Origin: Endobacterium cereale
GTDB lineage: Bacteria > Pseudomonadota > Alphaproteobacteria > Rhizobiales > Rhizobiaceae
Length of the DNA: 50,469 nucleotides
Reading direction: 5' to 3'
Assembly (NCBI RefSeq): GCF_009617585.1
Contig: NZ_WIXI01000033.1
Coordinates: 1 to 50,469, forward strand
The position numbers and the translations under genes are program-made. Shown here piece by piece: positions 25,661 through 34,884 of this stretch; position 1 is the first letter of the stretch; each line of letters begins with the position of its first letter. The notes below the pieces were generated by a model. It was not told where the DNA came from. It did not search any database and worked only from the letters and a program-made list of their open reading frames with translations.

Positions 25661-27006
25661 CGCGCCTTTGACGGCAGCATGGCGGCCAGAAACAGGCCGC
25701 GCATGCCCATGAACAGATTGAGTGCCAGCCACAGGCCGTGATTGCCGTAGGCCGGCACCAGAATGGCCACGGCCACACAGAAACCGGCGAGCGATGCCAG
25801 CATCATGTTGCGCATCGCCCGCGACCATGTGGCGCCGATAAAAACACCGTCGAGCTGGAAAGCCAATGCCCCGGTAACGCCGGTCAGCGCCGCCCAGGCA
25901 AGATGGCTCATGGCCTCTGCACGCACTGCTGGGGAGGTTGTCAAAATATCTATCAGCGATGAGCCGAAGGCGAAGAAGAACAGTGCCAACAGACACCCCA
26001 TCGCCAGTGACCACAGGGCCGTCAACTTAAGTGCACGGTCGAAGGCCGGGCGGTAACGCGCGCCGATCGAGCGCCCTGCCAGCTGTTCGGCCGCACCCGC
26101 CAGCCCGTCGAGAAAGAACGAGCAGAGCATGAAAATGTTCATCAGAACGGCGTTTGCGGCCAGCGTCACCGCACCGAAGGAAGAGCCCACTCGCGTCATC
26201 AAGGCAAAGGCGATGTTGAGCACCAGCGAGCGGACGAGAATGTCCGCATTGAGGTGAAACAGCGCCTTCAGCCGATCACGGTCGAAAACGTCTGTACGGC
26301 TGGGCCGATGGCCCGGCATTTTGGCGAATTGCCGGAAGATGACGGTGAGGCCGGCCACCGCACCGATCACTTCCGCACAGGCCGTGCCCCATGCCACGCC
26401 ATCCACCCCCCAGCCCAGATGCAGCCCGAGATAGATGGAGAGGATGACATTACTGCCGTTGATGATGACCTGCAGCAACAGGCCGAGCGTGCCCTGGCCG
26501 CGGCCCAGAACATAACCGAGAATTGCGAAGTTGATAAAGGTTGCCGGGCTGCTCAGCACGCGAATGCCAAAGTAGTGGCGGGTGACATCTGCAACGGCGG
26601 CATCGTCGGTCATCAGGCCGGGCGCATAGGCGAGGATCAGCGGCGTTGCCATCAGCATCAACAAGCCAAGCCCGATGGCGCTGATGAAGGCACGCCAGAA
26701 CACCGCCTGTTCTTCACGGGCGTCGCCGCGGCCGAAAGCCTGTGCGGTCAGGCCCGTCGTCGAGGTGCGGAAAAAGCTGAGGCTGCCAAAGATCAGGTCG
26801 AACAGGATGGCGCCAATGGCCAAGCCCGCCAGTGCCGCCGGATCTCCGAGACGGCCAACCACACCGGTGTCGGTCAGTCCGATCAGCGGCGCGGTCAGGA
26901 AACCGAGCGTCATCGGCACGGCGATGGAAAGCACGCTTTTATGCGTGACATCGAAGGGTCGCACGGGGGCGTCCTCTACGGATTGTCCGGTGCCCTGCTG
27001 CCCCAT
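25636..27006 (-). CDS. MATE-family efflux transporter (DinF-like)
   Basis: A 456-residue protein with about twelve membrane helices. The N-terminal helix has the family pattern SIAVPMTLGFLTAPLIGLTDT, followed by VGRLGDPAALAGLAIG. The pseudo-repeat in the second half starts around residue 240 (RSLVLNIAFALMTRVGSSFG). DinF-like MATE proteins exchange Na+ or H+ for organic cations or other compounds. The substrate here is unknown. The last 25 bases overlap the pyrD 3' end on the other strand. Confidence 0.9.
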   Translation of the reverse strand: MGQQGTGQSVEDAPVRPFDVTHKSVLSIAVPMTLGFLTAPLIGLTDTGVVGRLGDPAALAGLAIGAILFDLIFGSLSFFRTSTTGLTAQAFGRGDAREEQAVFWRAFISAIGLGLLMLMATPLILAYAPGLMTDDAAVADVTRHYFGIRVLSSPATFINFAILGYVLGRGQGTLGLLLQVIINGSNVILSIYLGLHLGWGVDGVAWGTACAEVIGAVAGLTVIFRQFAKMPGHRPSRTDVFDRDRLKALFHLNADILVRSLVLNIAFALMTRVGSSFGAVTLAANAVLMNIFMLCSFFLDGLAGAAEQLAGRSIGARYRPAFDRALKLTALWSLAMGCLLALFFFAFGSSLIDILTTSPAVRAEAMSHLAWAALTGVTGALAFQLDGVFIGATWSRAMRNMMLASLAGFCVAVAILVPAYGNHGLWLALNLFMGMRGLFLAAMLPSKARQSFAAAQ

Positions 27007-27037
27007 GTTTCCAGCGCCCCCGCGCAGTTGTAACTTT

Positions 27038-27523
27038 TTAGCTGGAGAGGATCATCGACCAGTAAGGCCGTCCATCCTTGGCATAGGCCACGGCAACACC
27101 AAGTCCGCTATAGGAGCCCAGCATATTTTTGAGGTGTTTTGGGCTATCGATCCAGGCCTGAACGGCACGTTCGACCTCGTTCTGGCCACTGGCGATGTTT
27201 TCCGCTGCCGGCAGCGTCACGTCGCTGGCCTTCATGCGATTGTAAAAACTGTCGCCGAGGCCGATCAGGTGCTGCATCTCGTCGGCCTTGGCCATGCGTA
27301 CGGCCTGAACAGCAGCCGCCTTACGCGACGCGTTGACGCTCGAAAGCGTCGACAGGCCGTTTTTCTTGCGAAGCTCGTTGACCAGCGGCAGCGCTGCCGC
27401 CGTCTGGTCGGTGGCGCCCGGCGTCGGCGCCAGAACGCTGACGGTGGAACAGCCAGCCAAGGCAAGGCCCATGCCGGAAAGGACGAGAAAACCCCGCCGG
27501 GAAGGCGTCAGAAATGTCGTCAT
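27038..27523 (-). CDS. CAP (SCP/PR1)-domain lipoprotein
   Basis: A 161-residue lipoprotein. The signal has the basic MTTFLTPSRRGFLVLSG and lipobox LALAGC with the lipidated Cys near residue 25. The CAP domain is recognisable from LVNELRKKNGLSTLS, AAENIASGQ and VQAWIDSPKHLKNMLGS. In the bacterial members the function is poorly known. It begins one base after the stop of the small membrane protein upstream, indicating an operon with coupled translation. Confidence 0.85.
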   Translation of the reverse strand: MTTFLTPSRRGFLVLSGMGLALAGCSTVSVLAPTPGATDQTAAALPLVNELRKKNGLSTLSSVNASRKAAAVQAVRMAKADEMQHLIGLGDSFYNRMKASDVTLPAAENIASGQNEVERAVQAWIDSPKHLKNMLGSYSGLGVAVAYAKDGRPYWSMILSS

Positions 27524-27524
27524 G

Positions 27525-27791
27525 TCAGCGCCGGAAACTCATCAGTCGCAGCACGACAAAGATCGGGATGACCACGATCGCGCCGAGCAGAAGGTAATTG
27601 CCGACAGTGCCGAGCGCCTCAAAGCCGTTGTACCAGATATCGAGGAAATGATAGCGGATGCTGCCGACGATATTGTCGGGCGTATACCCGAGCCAGGCGA
27701 GAACGACGCCGACGATCAGGCAGACGACAACGAGCTTGATGGCTGTGCGGCCGGGGGAGTCACCGAGGAAACTGTTCACGGAAGCGGTCAT
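27525..27791 (-). CDS. Small integral membrane protein, DUF6460-like
   Basis: An 88-residue protein with two membrane helices (about residues 18-37 and 65-82) separated by an aromatic-rich loop, YHFLDIWYNGFEALG. The opening NSFLGDSPGRTAIKLVVVCL and the overall layout match the rhizobial DUF6460 family as I remember it. Function is unknown. It overlaps or abuts the CAP lipoprotein gene, so the two products may act together at the membrane. Confidence 0.7.
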   Translation of the reverse strand: MTASVNSFLGDSPGRTAIKLVVVCLIVGVVLAWLGYTPDNIVGSIRYHFLDIWYNGFEALGTVGNYLLLGAIVVIPIFVVLRLMSFRR

Positions 27792-27927
27792 CCTTGTTCA
27801 TCTGGCTTGTTCATCTGCGGGAGTGCGACAGACATAATGGCCCTGTTGGTGCACCGCAAGCATGTGGGGCTCCTCCTCAGATAGAACTTGAGTTTTTTTA
27901 TGACTTGCGCGAGATGGCGCAACTCCA

Positions 27928-28875
27928 ATGAAAGTCACGCCGCCCATGAGTGCGAGCCAGTTCTCTTCCGGCGATGTGATTGCCGACCGCCGTGCCGATT
28001 ATGCCCGCATGCTCGGCGAGAGCGATGAATTTGCAGCCGCCGCCGAACTAATGGAACAGGCACTGGAAATTACCCCGCAATGGGCAGCCGGCTGGTTTCG
28101 CCTCGGCGAATATCGCGAAAAGGCAGGCCTCACCGAACCGGCGATCAGCGCCTATCGGCAAACGCTGGCGCTCGATCCGGAAGACGTGTTTGCCGCCACG
28201 CTGAAACTGGCGCTTCTGGGCGCGGCAGATGTGCCGGAACAGCCGCCGAGCCGGTATGTCGAAAGCCTGTTCGACGATTATGCCGATCGTTTCGATACGG
28301 CACTGGTGGAAAAGCTGGATTATTCCGTGCCCGGTAAGCTGGCGGCACTGGTTCGGCCGCATGCACCTTTTGCCAGTGTGGTCGATCTCGGCTGCGGCAC
28401 CGGCCTTTTTGGCGCGGAAATCCGTGACGTGGCGACCCGTCTAGAAGGGTTCGATATTTCCGCCAACATGTTGGCCCGTGCCGAACGCAAGCAGATCTAT
28501 GATCATCTCGGCCAATCCGACCTGACGCTGCCTGCCGACCAATCCGGCCTGTTCGAGGGGCTGCAAAACCACCGCGCCGACCTCGTTTCCGCTGCCGATG
28601 TGCTGATGTATCTCGGTTCGCTGGAAACCGTGTTTCCGCTGGTGACCGAGCTTCTGGCGCCTGCCGGCCTGTTTGCGTTTTCGGTCGAGGATGCCGGTGG
28701 CGGCAACGGTTTTGTTCTGCGGGAATCGATGCGTTATGCGCATGCCGAGGATTACATTTTCGGCCTTTTGCAGACCTACGGTTATGATCTGATCGAAAGC
28801 GAAAAAACCGTCATTCGCATGGATGGCGGCAATGCTATCCACGGCATTCTGTTTCTGTCGCGCAAGGCTGGCTGA
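27928..28875 (+). CDS. TPR-containing SAM-dependent methyltransferase
   Basis: About 315 residues. Residues ~20-105 form two or three TPR-like helical pairs (AAAELMEQALEITPQWAAGW, then the next unit). The methyltransferase core has the glycine-rich motif I VVDLGCGTGLFG and LEGFDISANMLARA. A C-terminal RYAHAEDYIFGLLQTYGYDLI completes the fold. The pattern resembles predicted methyltransferases with N-terminal TPRs in alphaproteobacteria. The substrate is unknown. A second in-frame ATG at 27946 is equally likely as start, since neither has a strong ribosome-binding site. Confidence 0.82.
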   Translation: MKVTPPMSASQFSSGDVIADRRADYARMLGESDEFAAAAELMEQALEITPQWAAGWFRLGEYREKAGLTEPAISAYRQTLALDPEDVFAATLKLALLGAADVPEQPPSRYVESLFDDYADRFDTALVEKLDYSVPGKLAALVRPHAPFASVVDLGCGTGLFGAEIRDVATRLEGFDISANMLARAERKQIYDHLGQSDLTLPADQSGLFEGLQNHRADLVSAADVLMYLGSLETVFPLVTELLAPAGLFAFSVEDAGGGNGFVLRESMRYAHAEDYIFGLLQTYGYDLIESEKTVIRMDGGNAIHGILFLSRKAG

Positions 28876-28979
28876 ACGGCGCTTTCTTGCGTTTTGCTCA
28901 CTGACGATCACGCCCTGTTGATGGCGCTTGATGAAGGCGCTATCGCGATGCACACTCACCGCAAAACAAGGGGACTATC

Positions 28980-29630
28980 TTGGCCGAAGAACAGAGCGTG
29001 CAAAAACGCCGGCTGGGCTTTTATAGCCTCGATCCGGCACGTCACACCAAGCTGGAAGATGCGCAAGGATTGTTCATCAGTTCGATGGTGGCGGCGCTCG
29101 GTCTTTATCTTCTCAGCCAGGCCGGCTTTCTGACCAGCGGCACAGCCGGCGTCGCCTTCCTGCTGCATTACGCTTTCGACATTCCTTTTGGCGTGCTGTT
29201 TTTCGTCGTCAACCTGCCCTTCTATTACCTGTCGTTCAAACGCCTCGGCCTCGGGTTCTCCTTCAAGACGTTTGTCGCCATCCTGATGGTTTCTTTCCTG
29301 ACAGAGCTTGAGAAGAAGTTCATCGTCATCCAGCATCTAGATCCGTTCTGGGCGGCACTTCTCGGCGGCATCCTGATCGGCTTTGGTCTGCTCGGCCTTT
29401 ATCGTCATCGCGCCTCGCTCGGCGGCATCGGCATTCTTGCCATCTACATTCAGGATCGTTTCAAGATCCCCGCCGGTCTGGTGCAGCTTGCTTTCGATCT
29501 CTGCGTCATGGCCGCCGCCTTTTTCGTGGTCAGCCCGATGACGGTTCTCTGGTCGCTCTTGAGCGCGGTTGTCCTCAACCTGCTGCTCACCATCAACCAC
29601 CGTTCCGATCGATACATCGCGGTGCGCTGA
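28980..29630 (+). CDS. YitT family membrane protein (copy 1)
   Basis: A 216-residue protein with five or six membrane helices and the YitT features DAQGLFISSMVAALGLYLLS, LTSGTAGVAFLLHYA, PFYYLSFKRLGLGFSFKT and YRHRASLGGIGILAIYIQD. The start is TTG at 28980, behind AGGGG at six bases; no in-frame ATG fits better. Function is unproven. Two bases separate its stop from a clear paralogue, so this is a tandem pair. Confidence 0.85.
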   Translation: MAEEQSVQKRRLGFYSLDPARHTKLEDAQGLFISSMVAALGLYLLSQAGFLTSGTAGVAFLLHYAFDIPFGVLFFVVNLPFYYLSFKRLGLGFSFKTFVAILMVSFLTELEKKFIVIQHLDPFWAALLGGILIGFGLLGLYRHRASLGGIGILAIYIQDRFKIPAGLVQLAFDLCVMAAAFFVVSPMTVLWSLLSAVVLNLLLTINHRSDRYIAVR

Positions 29631-29632
29631 CC

Positions 29633-30277
29633 ATGGCAAACGCGACCGACAAGAAAAGCCCGATCGGCTTCTGGGCCTCAACCTCGGAAAAACACTCGAT
29701 TATCGAGGATGTGCAGGGCGTGGTCGCCGGTTCCATGCTGGCGGCGCTCGGCGTCACCATGCTGTCGGCAGCCCACCTTATGATCGGCGGCACTGCCGGC
29801 CTCGGTTTCCTTTTGCGGTATTCGGTCGATATCAGCTTTGGCGCCGCCTTCTTCCTGCTCAACCTGCCATTCTACTGGCTGGCCTACAAACGCCTCGGCC
29901 TCGTCTTCACCATCAAGACGTTCTCCGCCGTGGCGCTGACCTCAGTTCTGTCCGGACTGCTGCCAAAGCTGATCGGTTTTTCGACGATTGATCCGATCAC
30001 CGCCGCCCTGTTCGGCGGCTTGCTGATCGGTTGTGGCATGCTCGTCTTGTTTCGCCACCGCGCTTCGCTTGGCGGTTTCGGCATTCTGGCTCTGTATCTG
30101 CAGGATCATTTCGGCTGGCGCGCCGGTTTTGTGCAGCTCGGTCTCGATTGCGTCGTGCTGATCCTGTCCTTCTTCGTCGCTAGCCCTTTCGTCATCGCCT
30201 GCTCTGTTCTGGCCGCACTGGCGCTCAATCTGACGCTGGCCATCAATCACCGTACGGATCGCTATATCGTTCGGTAA
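29633..30277 (+). CDS. YitT family membrane protein (copy 2)
   Basis: A 214-residue paralogue of the preceding gene. The same landmarks occur in the same order: DVQGVVAGSMLAALGVTMLS, IGGTAGLGFLLRYS, PFYWLAYKRLGLVFTIKT and FRHRASLGGFGILALYLQD, ending NHRTDRYIVR where copy 1 ends NHRSDRYIAVR. Adjacency with a two-base gap suggests coupled expression and possibly a heteromeric complex. The helicase gene follows on the same strand after a 41-base gap. Confidence 0.85.
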   Translation: MANATDKKSPIGFWASTSEKHSIIEDVQGVVAGSMLAALGVTMLSAAHLMIGGTAGLGFLLRYSVDISFGAAFFLLNLPFYWLAYKRLGLVFTIKTFSAVALTSVLSGLLPKLIGFSTIDPITAALFGGLLIGCGMLVLFRHRASLGGFGILALYLQDHFGWRAGFVQLGLDCVVLILSFFVASPFVIACSVLAALALNLTLAINHRTDRYIVR

Positions 30278-30318
30278 CTGCCCTTCATTTCCGCAAGTGA
30301 AAGCTTATCTTTCATCTC

Positions 30319-32841
30319 GTGGATCGCATCGAACCGAAATCATCCGGCAATCAGGCCGTCACGCTGCCCCGGCCATTCGTAAAATGGTTTTCGGAAAAGG
30401 GTTGGCAACCGCGCGCCCACCAGCTGGAGCTTTTGGCCCGCGCACAAGCCGGCGAAAACATGCTGCTGATTGCGCCCACCGGTGCGGGCAAGACGCTGGC
30501 CGGTTTCTTGCCGTCGCTCACCGATCTCGTGGCACGTGGAAAAATCCCGCCCGGCTCAGCCTTTACCGGTATCCACACGCTCTACATTTCGCCTTTGAAG
30601 GCGTTGACGGTCGATATCGAACGCAACCTGATGAAGCCGGTCACCGAGATGGGACTGGCGGTGACGGTCGAAAACCGCACTGGCGATACACCGCAGGCCA
30701 AACGCCAGCGTCAAAAACTCAATCCGCCGGATATCCTGCTCACCACGCCGGAACAGGTGGCGCTGCTGCTCGCCAACAAGGAAGCGACACGTTTCTTCAA
30801 GGACCTGAAATACGTCGTTCTCGACGAGCTGCATTCGCTGGTCACCTCAAAACGCGGCCATCTCCTTTCGCTCGGCCTCGCGCGTCTGCGCAAACATGCG
30901 CCAAAAATGCAGACGATCGGGCTGTCTGCGACCGTCGCCGATCCGCTGGACCTGCAGCGCTGGCTAGTTCCGCAAGGTGAAACGCCCGCGCCGCCGGCAG
31001 GCCTTGTTCATGTCACGGGAGGGGCCGCCCCCGACATCACCATTCTGGGCACCGATAGCCGCATCCCCTGGTCCGGCCATGTCTCCACCTATGCCATCCC
31101 GGAGGTTTATGAGGAGATCAGGCGTCACAAGACGACACTGATCTTCGTCAATACCCGCTTTCAGGCCGAACTGCTGTTCCAGACGCTCTGGACCATCAAC
31201 GAGGACAATCTGCCGATCGCGCTGCATCACGGCTCGCTCGATGCCGGCCAGCGCCGCAAGGTGGAAGCGGCGATGGCGGACAACAAGCTGCGCGCCGTTG
31301 TCGCCACCTCGACGCTCGATATGGGTATCGACTGGGGCGATATCGATCTCGTCGTGCATGTCGGCGCGCCGAAAGGGGCTTCACGCCTTGCCCAGCGGAT
31401 CGGCCGCGCCAATCACCGCATGGATGAACCGTCCAAGGCGATCCTCGTGCCGGCCAACCGTTTCGAGGTGATGGAATGTCAGGCGGCACTCGATGCCAAT
31501 TATCACGGCGCGCAGGATACACCGCCGGTGGGCGAGGGTGCGCTTGATGTGCTGGCCCAGCATGTGCTCGGCATGGCCTGCGCCGAACCCTTCGATCCGA
31601 TGGAACTCTATGACGAGATCACCTCGGCCTCGCCTTATGCCACCCTCACATGGGAAATGTACGAGCGTATCGTCGATTTCGTCGCCACCGGCGGTTATGC
31701 GCTGCGCACCTATGAACGGTACGCCAAGATCAGGAAAATGGAAGACGGCCGTTGGCGTGTCTCCAATCCGCAGATCGCCCAGCAATACCGCATGAACCTC
31801 GGCACGATTGTCGAGGCCGCCGAACTCAATGTTCGCCTCGTCAAGCGTAATGCCAAAGGCACTTTGGGCCGGGGCGGCATGTCGCTCGGCAAGGTGGAAG
31901 AGTATTTTCTGGAACAGCTGGTGCAGGGCGACACGTTTCTGTTCGCCGGCAAAGTGCTGCGTTTCGAAGGTATTCGCGAAAACGAATGTCTGGTTTCCAA
32001 TGCCTTTTCGCTCGACCCAAAGATCCCGGCCTATGCTGGCGGCAGGTTTCCGCTCACCACCTATCTGGCCGATCAGGTGCGCGCCATGCTGGCTGATCCC
32101 GATCGTCGTGTGGCCCTGCCGGATCAGGTCCGCGACTGGCTAAATATCCAGCTCGAACGCTCCATGCTGCCCAAACAGGACGAGTTGCTGATCGAAACAT
32201 TCCCGCGCGGAAAACGCTTTTTCATGATCGCCTATTGTTTCGAGGGGCGGTTGGCGCACCAGACACTCGGCATGCTGCTCACCCGCCGTCTGGAACGCGC
32301 CGGCGCGCGCCCGCTCGGGTTTGTAGCCACCGATTATTCACTGGCCATCTGGGGGTTGAACGATCTGGGCGCGATGATCGCGGATGGTTCATTGAGCCTG
32401 TCGGACCTGTTCGACGAGGACATGCTGGGCGACGATCTGGAAGCCTGGCTGGACGAGAGCTACATGCTCAAACGCACTTTTCGCAATTGCGCCGTCATTT
32501 CCGGCCTGATCGAACGCCGCCATCCGGGCAAGGAAAAGACCGGCAGACAGGTGACGGTGTCGACCGATCTGATCTACGACGTGCTGCGTTCCCACGAGCC
32601 GGATCACGTGCTTCTGGAGGCAACGCGGCGCGATGCGGCGACGGGGCTTTTGGATATCGGCCGTTTGGGCGATATGCTGGGACGAATCAAGGGCCACATC
32701 ACTCACCGTGACCTCGATCGTGTATCGCCCTTAGCGGTGCCGATCATGCTGGAAATCGGCAAGGAAAGCGTGCCCGGCGAAGCGCAGGATGCGGTGCTGC
32801 AGGAAGCCGCGGATGAGTTGATTGCTGAGGCGATGTCTTGA
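30319..32841 (+). CDS. Ligase-associated DNA damage response DEXH-box helicase (Lhr-like)
   Basis: An 840-residue superfamily 2 helicase. Walker A is APTGAGKT, motif II is VVLDELHSL, motif III SAT is in TIGLSATVADP, and motif VI lies in RLAQRIGRANHR. The Lhr-type C-terminal region (DUF4942-like WH and beta domains) follows. The annotated family is the helicase of a set of four genes (ATP-dependent ligase, exonuclease, helicase, phosphoesterase). Only the phosphoesterase accompanies it here. The start is a GTG with little ribosome-binding signal. The stop is six bases before the left end of a MITE-like element. Confidence 0.88.
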   Translation: MDRIEPKSSGNQAVTLPRPFVKWFSEKGWQPRAHQLELLARAQAGENMLLIAPTGAGKTLAGFLPSLTDLVARGKIPPGSAFTGIHTLYISPLKALTVDIERNLMKPVTEMGLAVTVENRTGDTPQAKRQRQKLNPPDILLTTPEQVALLLANKEATRFFKDLKYVVLDELHSLVTSKRGHLLSLGLARLRKHAPKMQTIGLSATVADPLDLQRWLVPQGETPAPPAGLVHVTGGAAPDITILGTDSRIPWSGHVSTYAIPEVYEEIRRHKTTLIFVNTRFQAELLFQTLWTINEDNLPIALHHGSLDAGQRRKVEAAMADNKLRAVVATSTLDMGIDWGDIDLVVHVGAPKGASRLAQRIGRANHRMDEPSKAILVPANRFEVMECQAALDANYHGAQDTPPVGEGALDVLAQHVLGMACAEPFDPMELYDEITSASPYATLTWEMYERIVDFVATGGYALRTYERYAKIRKMEDGRWRVSNPQIAQQYRMNLGTIVEAAELNVRLVKRNAKGTLGRGGMSLGKVEEYFLEQLVQGDTFLFAGKVLRFEGIRENECLVSNAFSLDPKIPAYAGGRFPLTTYLADQVRAMLADPDRRVALPDQVRDWLNIQLERSMLPKQDELLIETFPRGKRFFMIAYCFEGRLAHQTLGMLLTRRLERAGARPLGFVATDYSLAIWGLNDLGAMIADGSLSLSDLFDEDMLGDDLEAWLDESYMLKRTFRNCAVISGLIERRHPGKEKTGRQVTVSTDLIYDVLRSHEPDHVLLEATRRDAATGLLDIGRLGDMLGRIKGHITHRDLDRVSPLAVPIMLEIGKESVPGEAQDAVLQEAADELIAEAMS

Positions 32842-32846
32842 AGGCT

Positions 32847-33026
32847 TGTGCCTGGGTCCTCGGGTCAAGCCCGAGGATGACCAAAGAGAGGGAGTGCCTA
32901 ATATGGAGACTGCGAGGGAGCACAGCATCCAAATGTTTCGGTAAGCCGCAGCAGTTCTTTGGGTAAATCTATTTCCCTTCCCGTCGTCATCCTCGGGCTT
33001 GACCCGAGGATCCAAACCCAAGCACA
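32847..33026. mobile_element. 180-bp MITE-like element with palindromic terminal inverted repeats
   Basis: Two inverted copies of one sequence bound a ~104-bp interior. The left copy (32847-32881) reads TGTGCCTGGGT, then CCTCGGGTCAAGCCCGAGG and ATGAC. The right copy (32986-33026) is the same in inverse orientation with a five-base insertion. Each copy contains its own palindrome (CCTCGGG/CCCGAGG). No open frame lies inside and I see no clear target-site duplication. The CCTCGGGTCAAGCCCGAGG core is a type dispersed in alphaproteobacterial genomes. It separates the helicase from its partner phosphoesterase. Confidence 0.6.
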
Positions 33027-33062
33027 CGAGATCGACCGAAACCGAAAGACGAACCAGCCGTG

Positions 33063-33788
33063 ATGAACCGCCTCGGGCTTCTCGCCCACACCACGATCAC
33101 CACACCACCCGCCACCGAGGACATTCTCGTCCACGGAATTGCGGCCGTGTGCGATCCGCTCGGCGGTCTCTACCTGCCCGAAACCGGCATGCTGATCGTC
33201 TCCGATCTGCATCTGGAAAAGGGCGCCGCCTTTGCCCGTCGCGGCATGATGCTGCCGCCCTATGACACGATCGCCACGCTCAACATCCTCGCCGCCGTCA
33301 TCGCTCGCTATGATCCCAAAGTGGTCGTCTCGCTCGGCGACAATTTTCACGATCGCCGCGGCTCGGAATTCCTGCCCGCCGACCTGCGCGCGATGATCGC
33401 CGAGATGGCGCGCGGTCGCGACTGGATCTGGATCAACGGCAACCATGATCCCGACGGCACCACCGATCTGCCCGGCATCAGCACCGACGAACTCGTTTAT
33501 GGCGGGCTCGTTTTCCGTCACGAACCGAGCCTGATATCGGGCAGGGGAGAAGTCGCTGGTCACCTGCATCCATCGGCGACCGTGCGTCGCCGCGAAAAAT
33601 ACGTGCGCCGCCCCTGCTTTGCGACCGACGGCCACCGTCTGCTGATGCCGGCCTTCGGGGTTCTGACCGGTGGTCTGGATCTAAACCACAAGGCCATGCA
33701 GGGCATTTTTGCACGCGATACACTGGTCGCACACCTGCTTGGCCGCGACCGGATCTATTCGGTCCGCTATGGTAATCTTATGGGGTGA
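33063..33788 (+). CDS. pdeM: Ligase-associated DNA damage response metallophosphoesterase
   Basis: A 241-residue calcineurin-like phosphoesterase. The five metal-site blocks are visible: DLHLEKG, GDNFHDRR, NGNHDP, and GHLHPSA near the end. Its position next to the Lhr-like helicase identifies it as the phosphoesterase of the ligase-associated repair set. A GTG directly before the ATG (33060) is an alternative start. The ligase and exonuclease members of the set are not in this window. Confidence 0.85.
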   Translation: MNRLGLLAHTTITTPPATEDILVHGIAAVCDPLGGLYLPETGMLIVSDLHLEKGAAFARRGMMLPPYDTIATLNILAAVIARYDPKVVVSLGDNFHDRRGSEFLPADLRAMIAEMARGRDWIWINGNHDPDGTTDLPGISTDELVYGGLVFRHEPSLISGRGEVAGHLHPSATVRRREKYVRRPCFATDGHRLLMPAFGVLTGGLDLNHKAMQGIFARDTLVAHLLGRDRIYSVRYGNLMG

Positions 33789-33794
33789 GGCACG

Positions 33795-33867
33795 ATCAGG
33801 CGAAGCCTGATTGATCGATCCAGTGAATCGATTAAGGTGCCGAACGCCCTGAGCCAAAGCGAAGGGC
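33795..33867. repeat. Array of three short hairpins (dispersed-repeat-like)
   Basis: Three successive stem-loops: ATCAGGC/GCCTGAT (33795-33811), ATCGAT/ATCGAT (33814-33832) and GCCCT/AGGGC (33846-33867). It lies seven bases after the phosphoesterase stop. The region resembles intergenic palindromic repeats of rhizobia. A termination role is possible. Confidence 0.45.
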
Positions 33868-33945
33868 CGGGCAGCGCAGCGCAGAGACCCGAGACATTGC
33901 AGAGCCACCCTTGTCGGCTCCCTCCGGTGCAATACATCGCCTCCC

Positions 33946-34881
33946 ATGTCGAAATCGAAACCCGCGCCCGTCAAAGCAAAACCGCTCTTTTATCCGTTCG
34001 ATCACACGCCACCTTCAGCCGAAGCGTGCCTCGATGCCGTCTATGAAGCATTCGACCACTATACGATCGCCGCGCCCTTCTGCCGCCAGTGTTTCGAGCC
34101 GGAGCAGGAAAGGGTGATGCTGCTTTCACGGGATACTCGCAGGGCCGACGCCAAAGTCTTCGACATGATCTATTTCGAGCACCCCAATTGTTCGGGCGGC
34201 CCGGATACGTTTTGGCACTGGCTGCCGCGTGGGCTGGAACTAAGCTTTTTCGGCGATCTCGGCTCCGCGCCATTTCCGCAGCAGATGATCCGCGTCGGGC
34301 TTGCGGCCTTGCCCGAGCAGGAACTGCATGCATTGCGCCGGCTGTTTTGCCGGATCGCCCTCAACTGGCTGCAGAATTTCGATTATGCGCCGCTCGGCGT
34401 GCAGGCCGAGATGGATGACGCCGGTCTGCCCTTCTGGCACCGGCAGAGCATCACCGTCGATATCTTTGTCATCCTGATCATGTTGCGGACCGAGCCGAGC
34501 GACGTCCTCAAGGTTTTTCTGGATAGCGATCGCAATGAAGCCTGGAGTGTCGTCTGGGAGCTTTTTCAGCAGGGCAGTTTTTTCATCGAAAAGGAAAGCT
34601 ATTACGCGCTTGACGACAAGGCGGATGAGGAGCCCATGCGCGAGGCCGTGGCCACCCTGCATCGGCGCACCCGTACCGAAGTGTTCCAACTGGTCGACCG
34701 CCCGTTCCTCCTGAAAAAATGGATGGCCGCCAGCGAGAGCAATTCCTACCTCGCCGACGATCTCGCCGATCTGGAGGCGCTGTATAACGTCTACCACAAC
34801 AGCCAGACAGACGAGGAAAGGGCGGAAGACGAACGGCTGATGCGGATCGGTTTCAAGCTCGATCCGCCGCCGTCCTCATGA
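33946..34881 (+). CDS. Conserved hypothetical protein
   Basis: A 311-residue soluble protein. I do not recognise a named domain. Notable features are a basic, Lys-Pro-rich N-terminus, the Cys/acidic segment CRQCFEPEQERVMLLSRDTR, and an aromatic stretch, GPDTFWHWLPRGLELSFFGD. The middle is helical, and the C-terminus is acidic and helical. The composition and codon use match the core genome. It is convergent with the universal stress protein, with a three-base gap. Function is unassigned. Confidence 0.75.
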   Translation: MSKSKPAPVKAKPLFYPFDHTPPSAEACLDAVYEAFDHYTIAAPFCRQCFEPEQERVMLLSRDTRRADAKVFDMIYFEHPNCSGGPDTFWHWLPRGLELSFFGDLGSAPFPQQMIRVGLAALPEQELHALRRLFCRIALNWLQNFDYAPLGVQAEMDDAGLPFWHRQSITVDIFVILIMLRTEPSDVLKVFLDSDRNEAWSVVWELFQQGSFFIEKESYYALDDKADEEPMREAVATLHRRTRTEVFQLVDRPFLLKKWMAASESNSYLADDLADLEALYNVYHNSQTDEERAEDERLMRIGFKLDPPPSS

Positions 34882-34884
34882 TCG

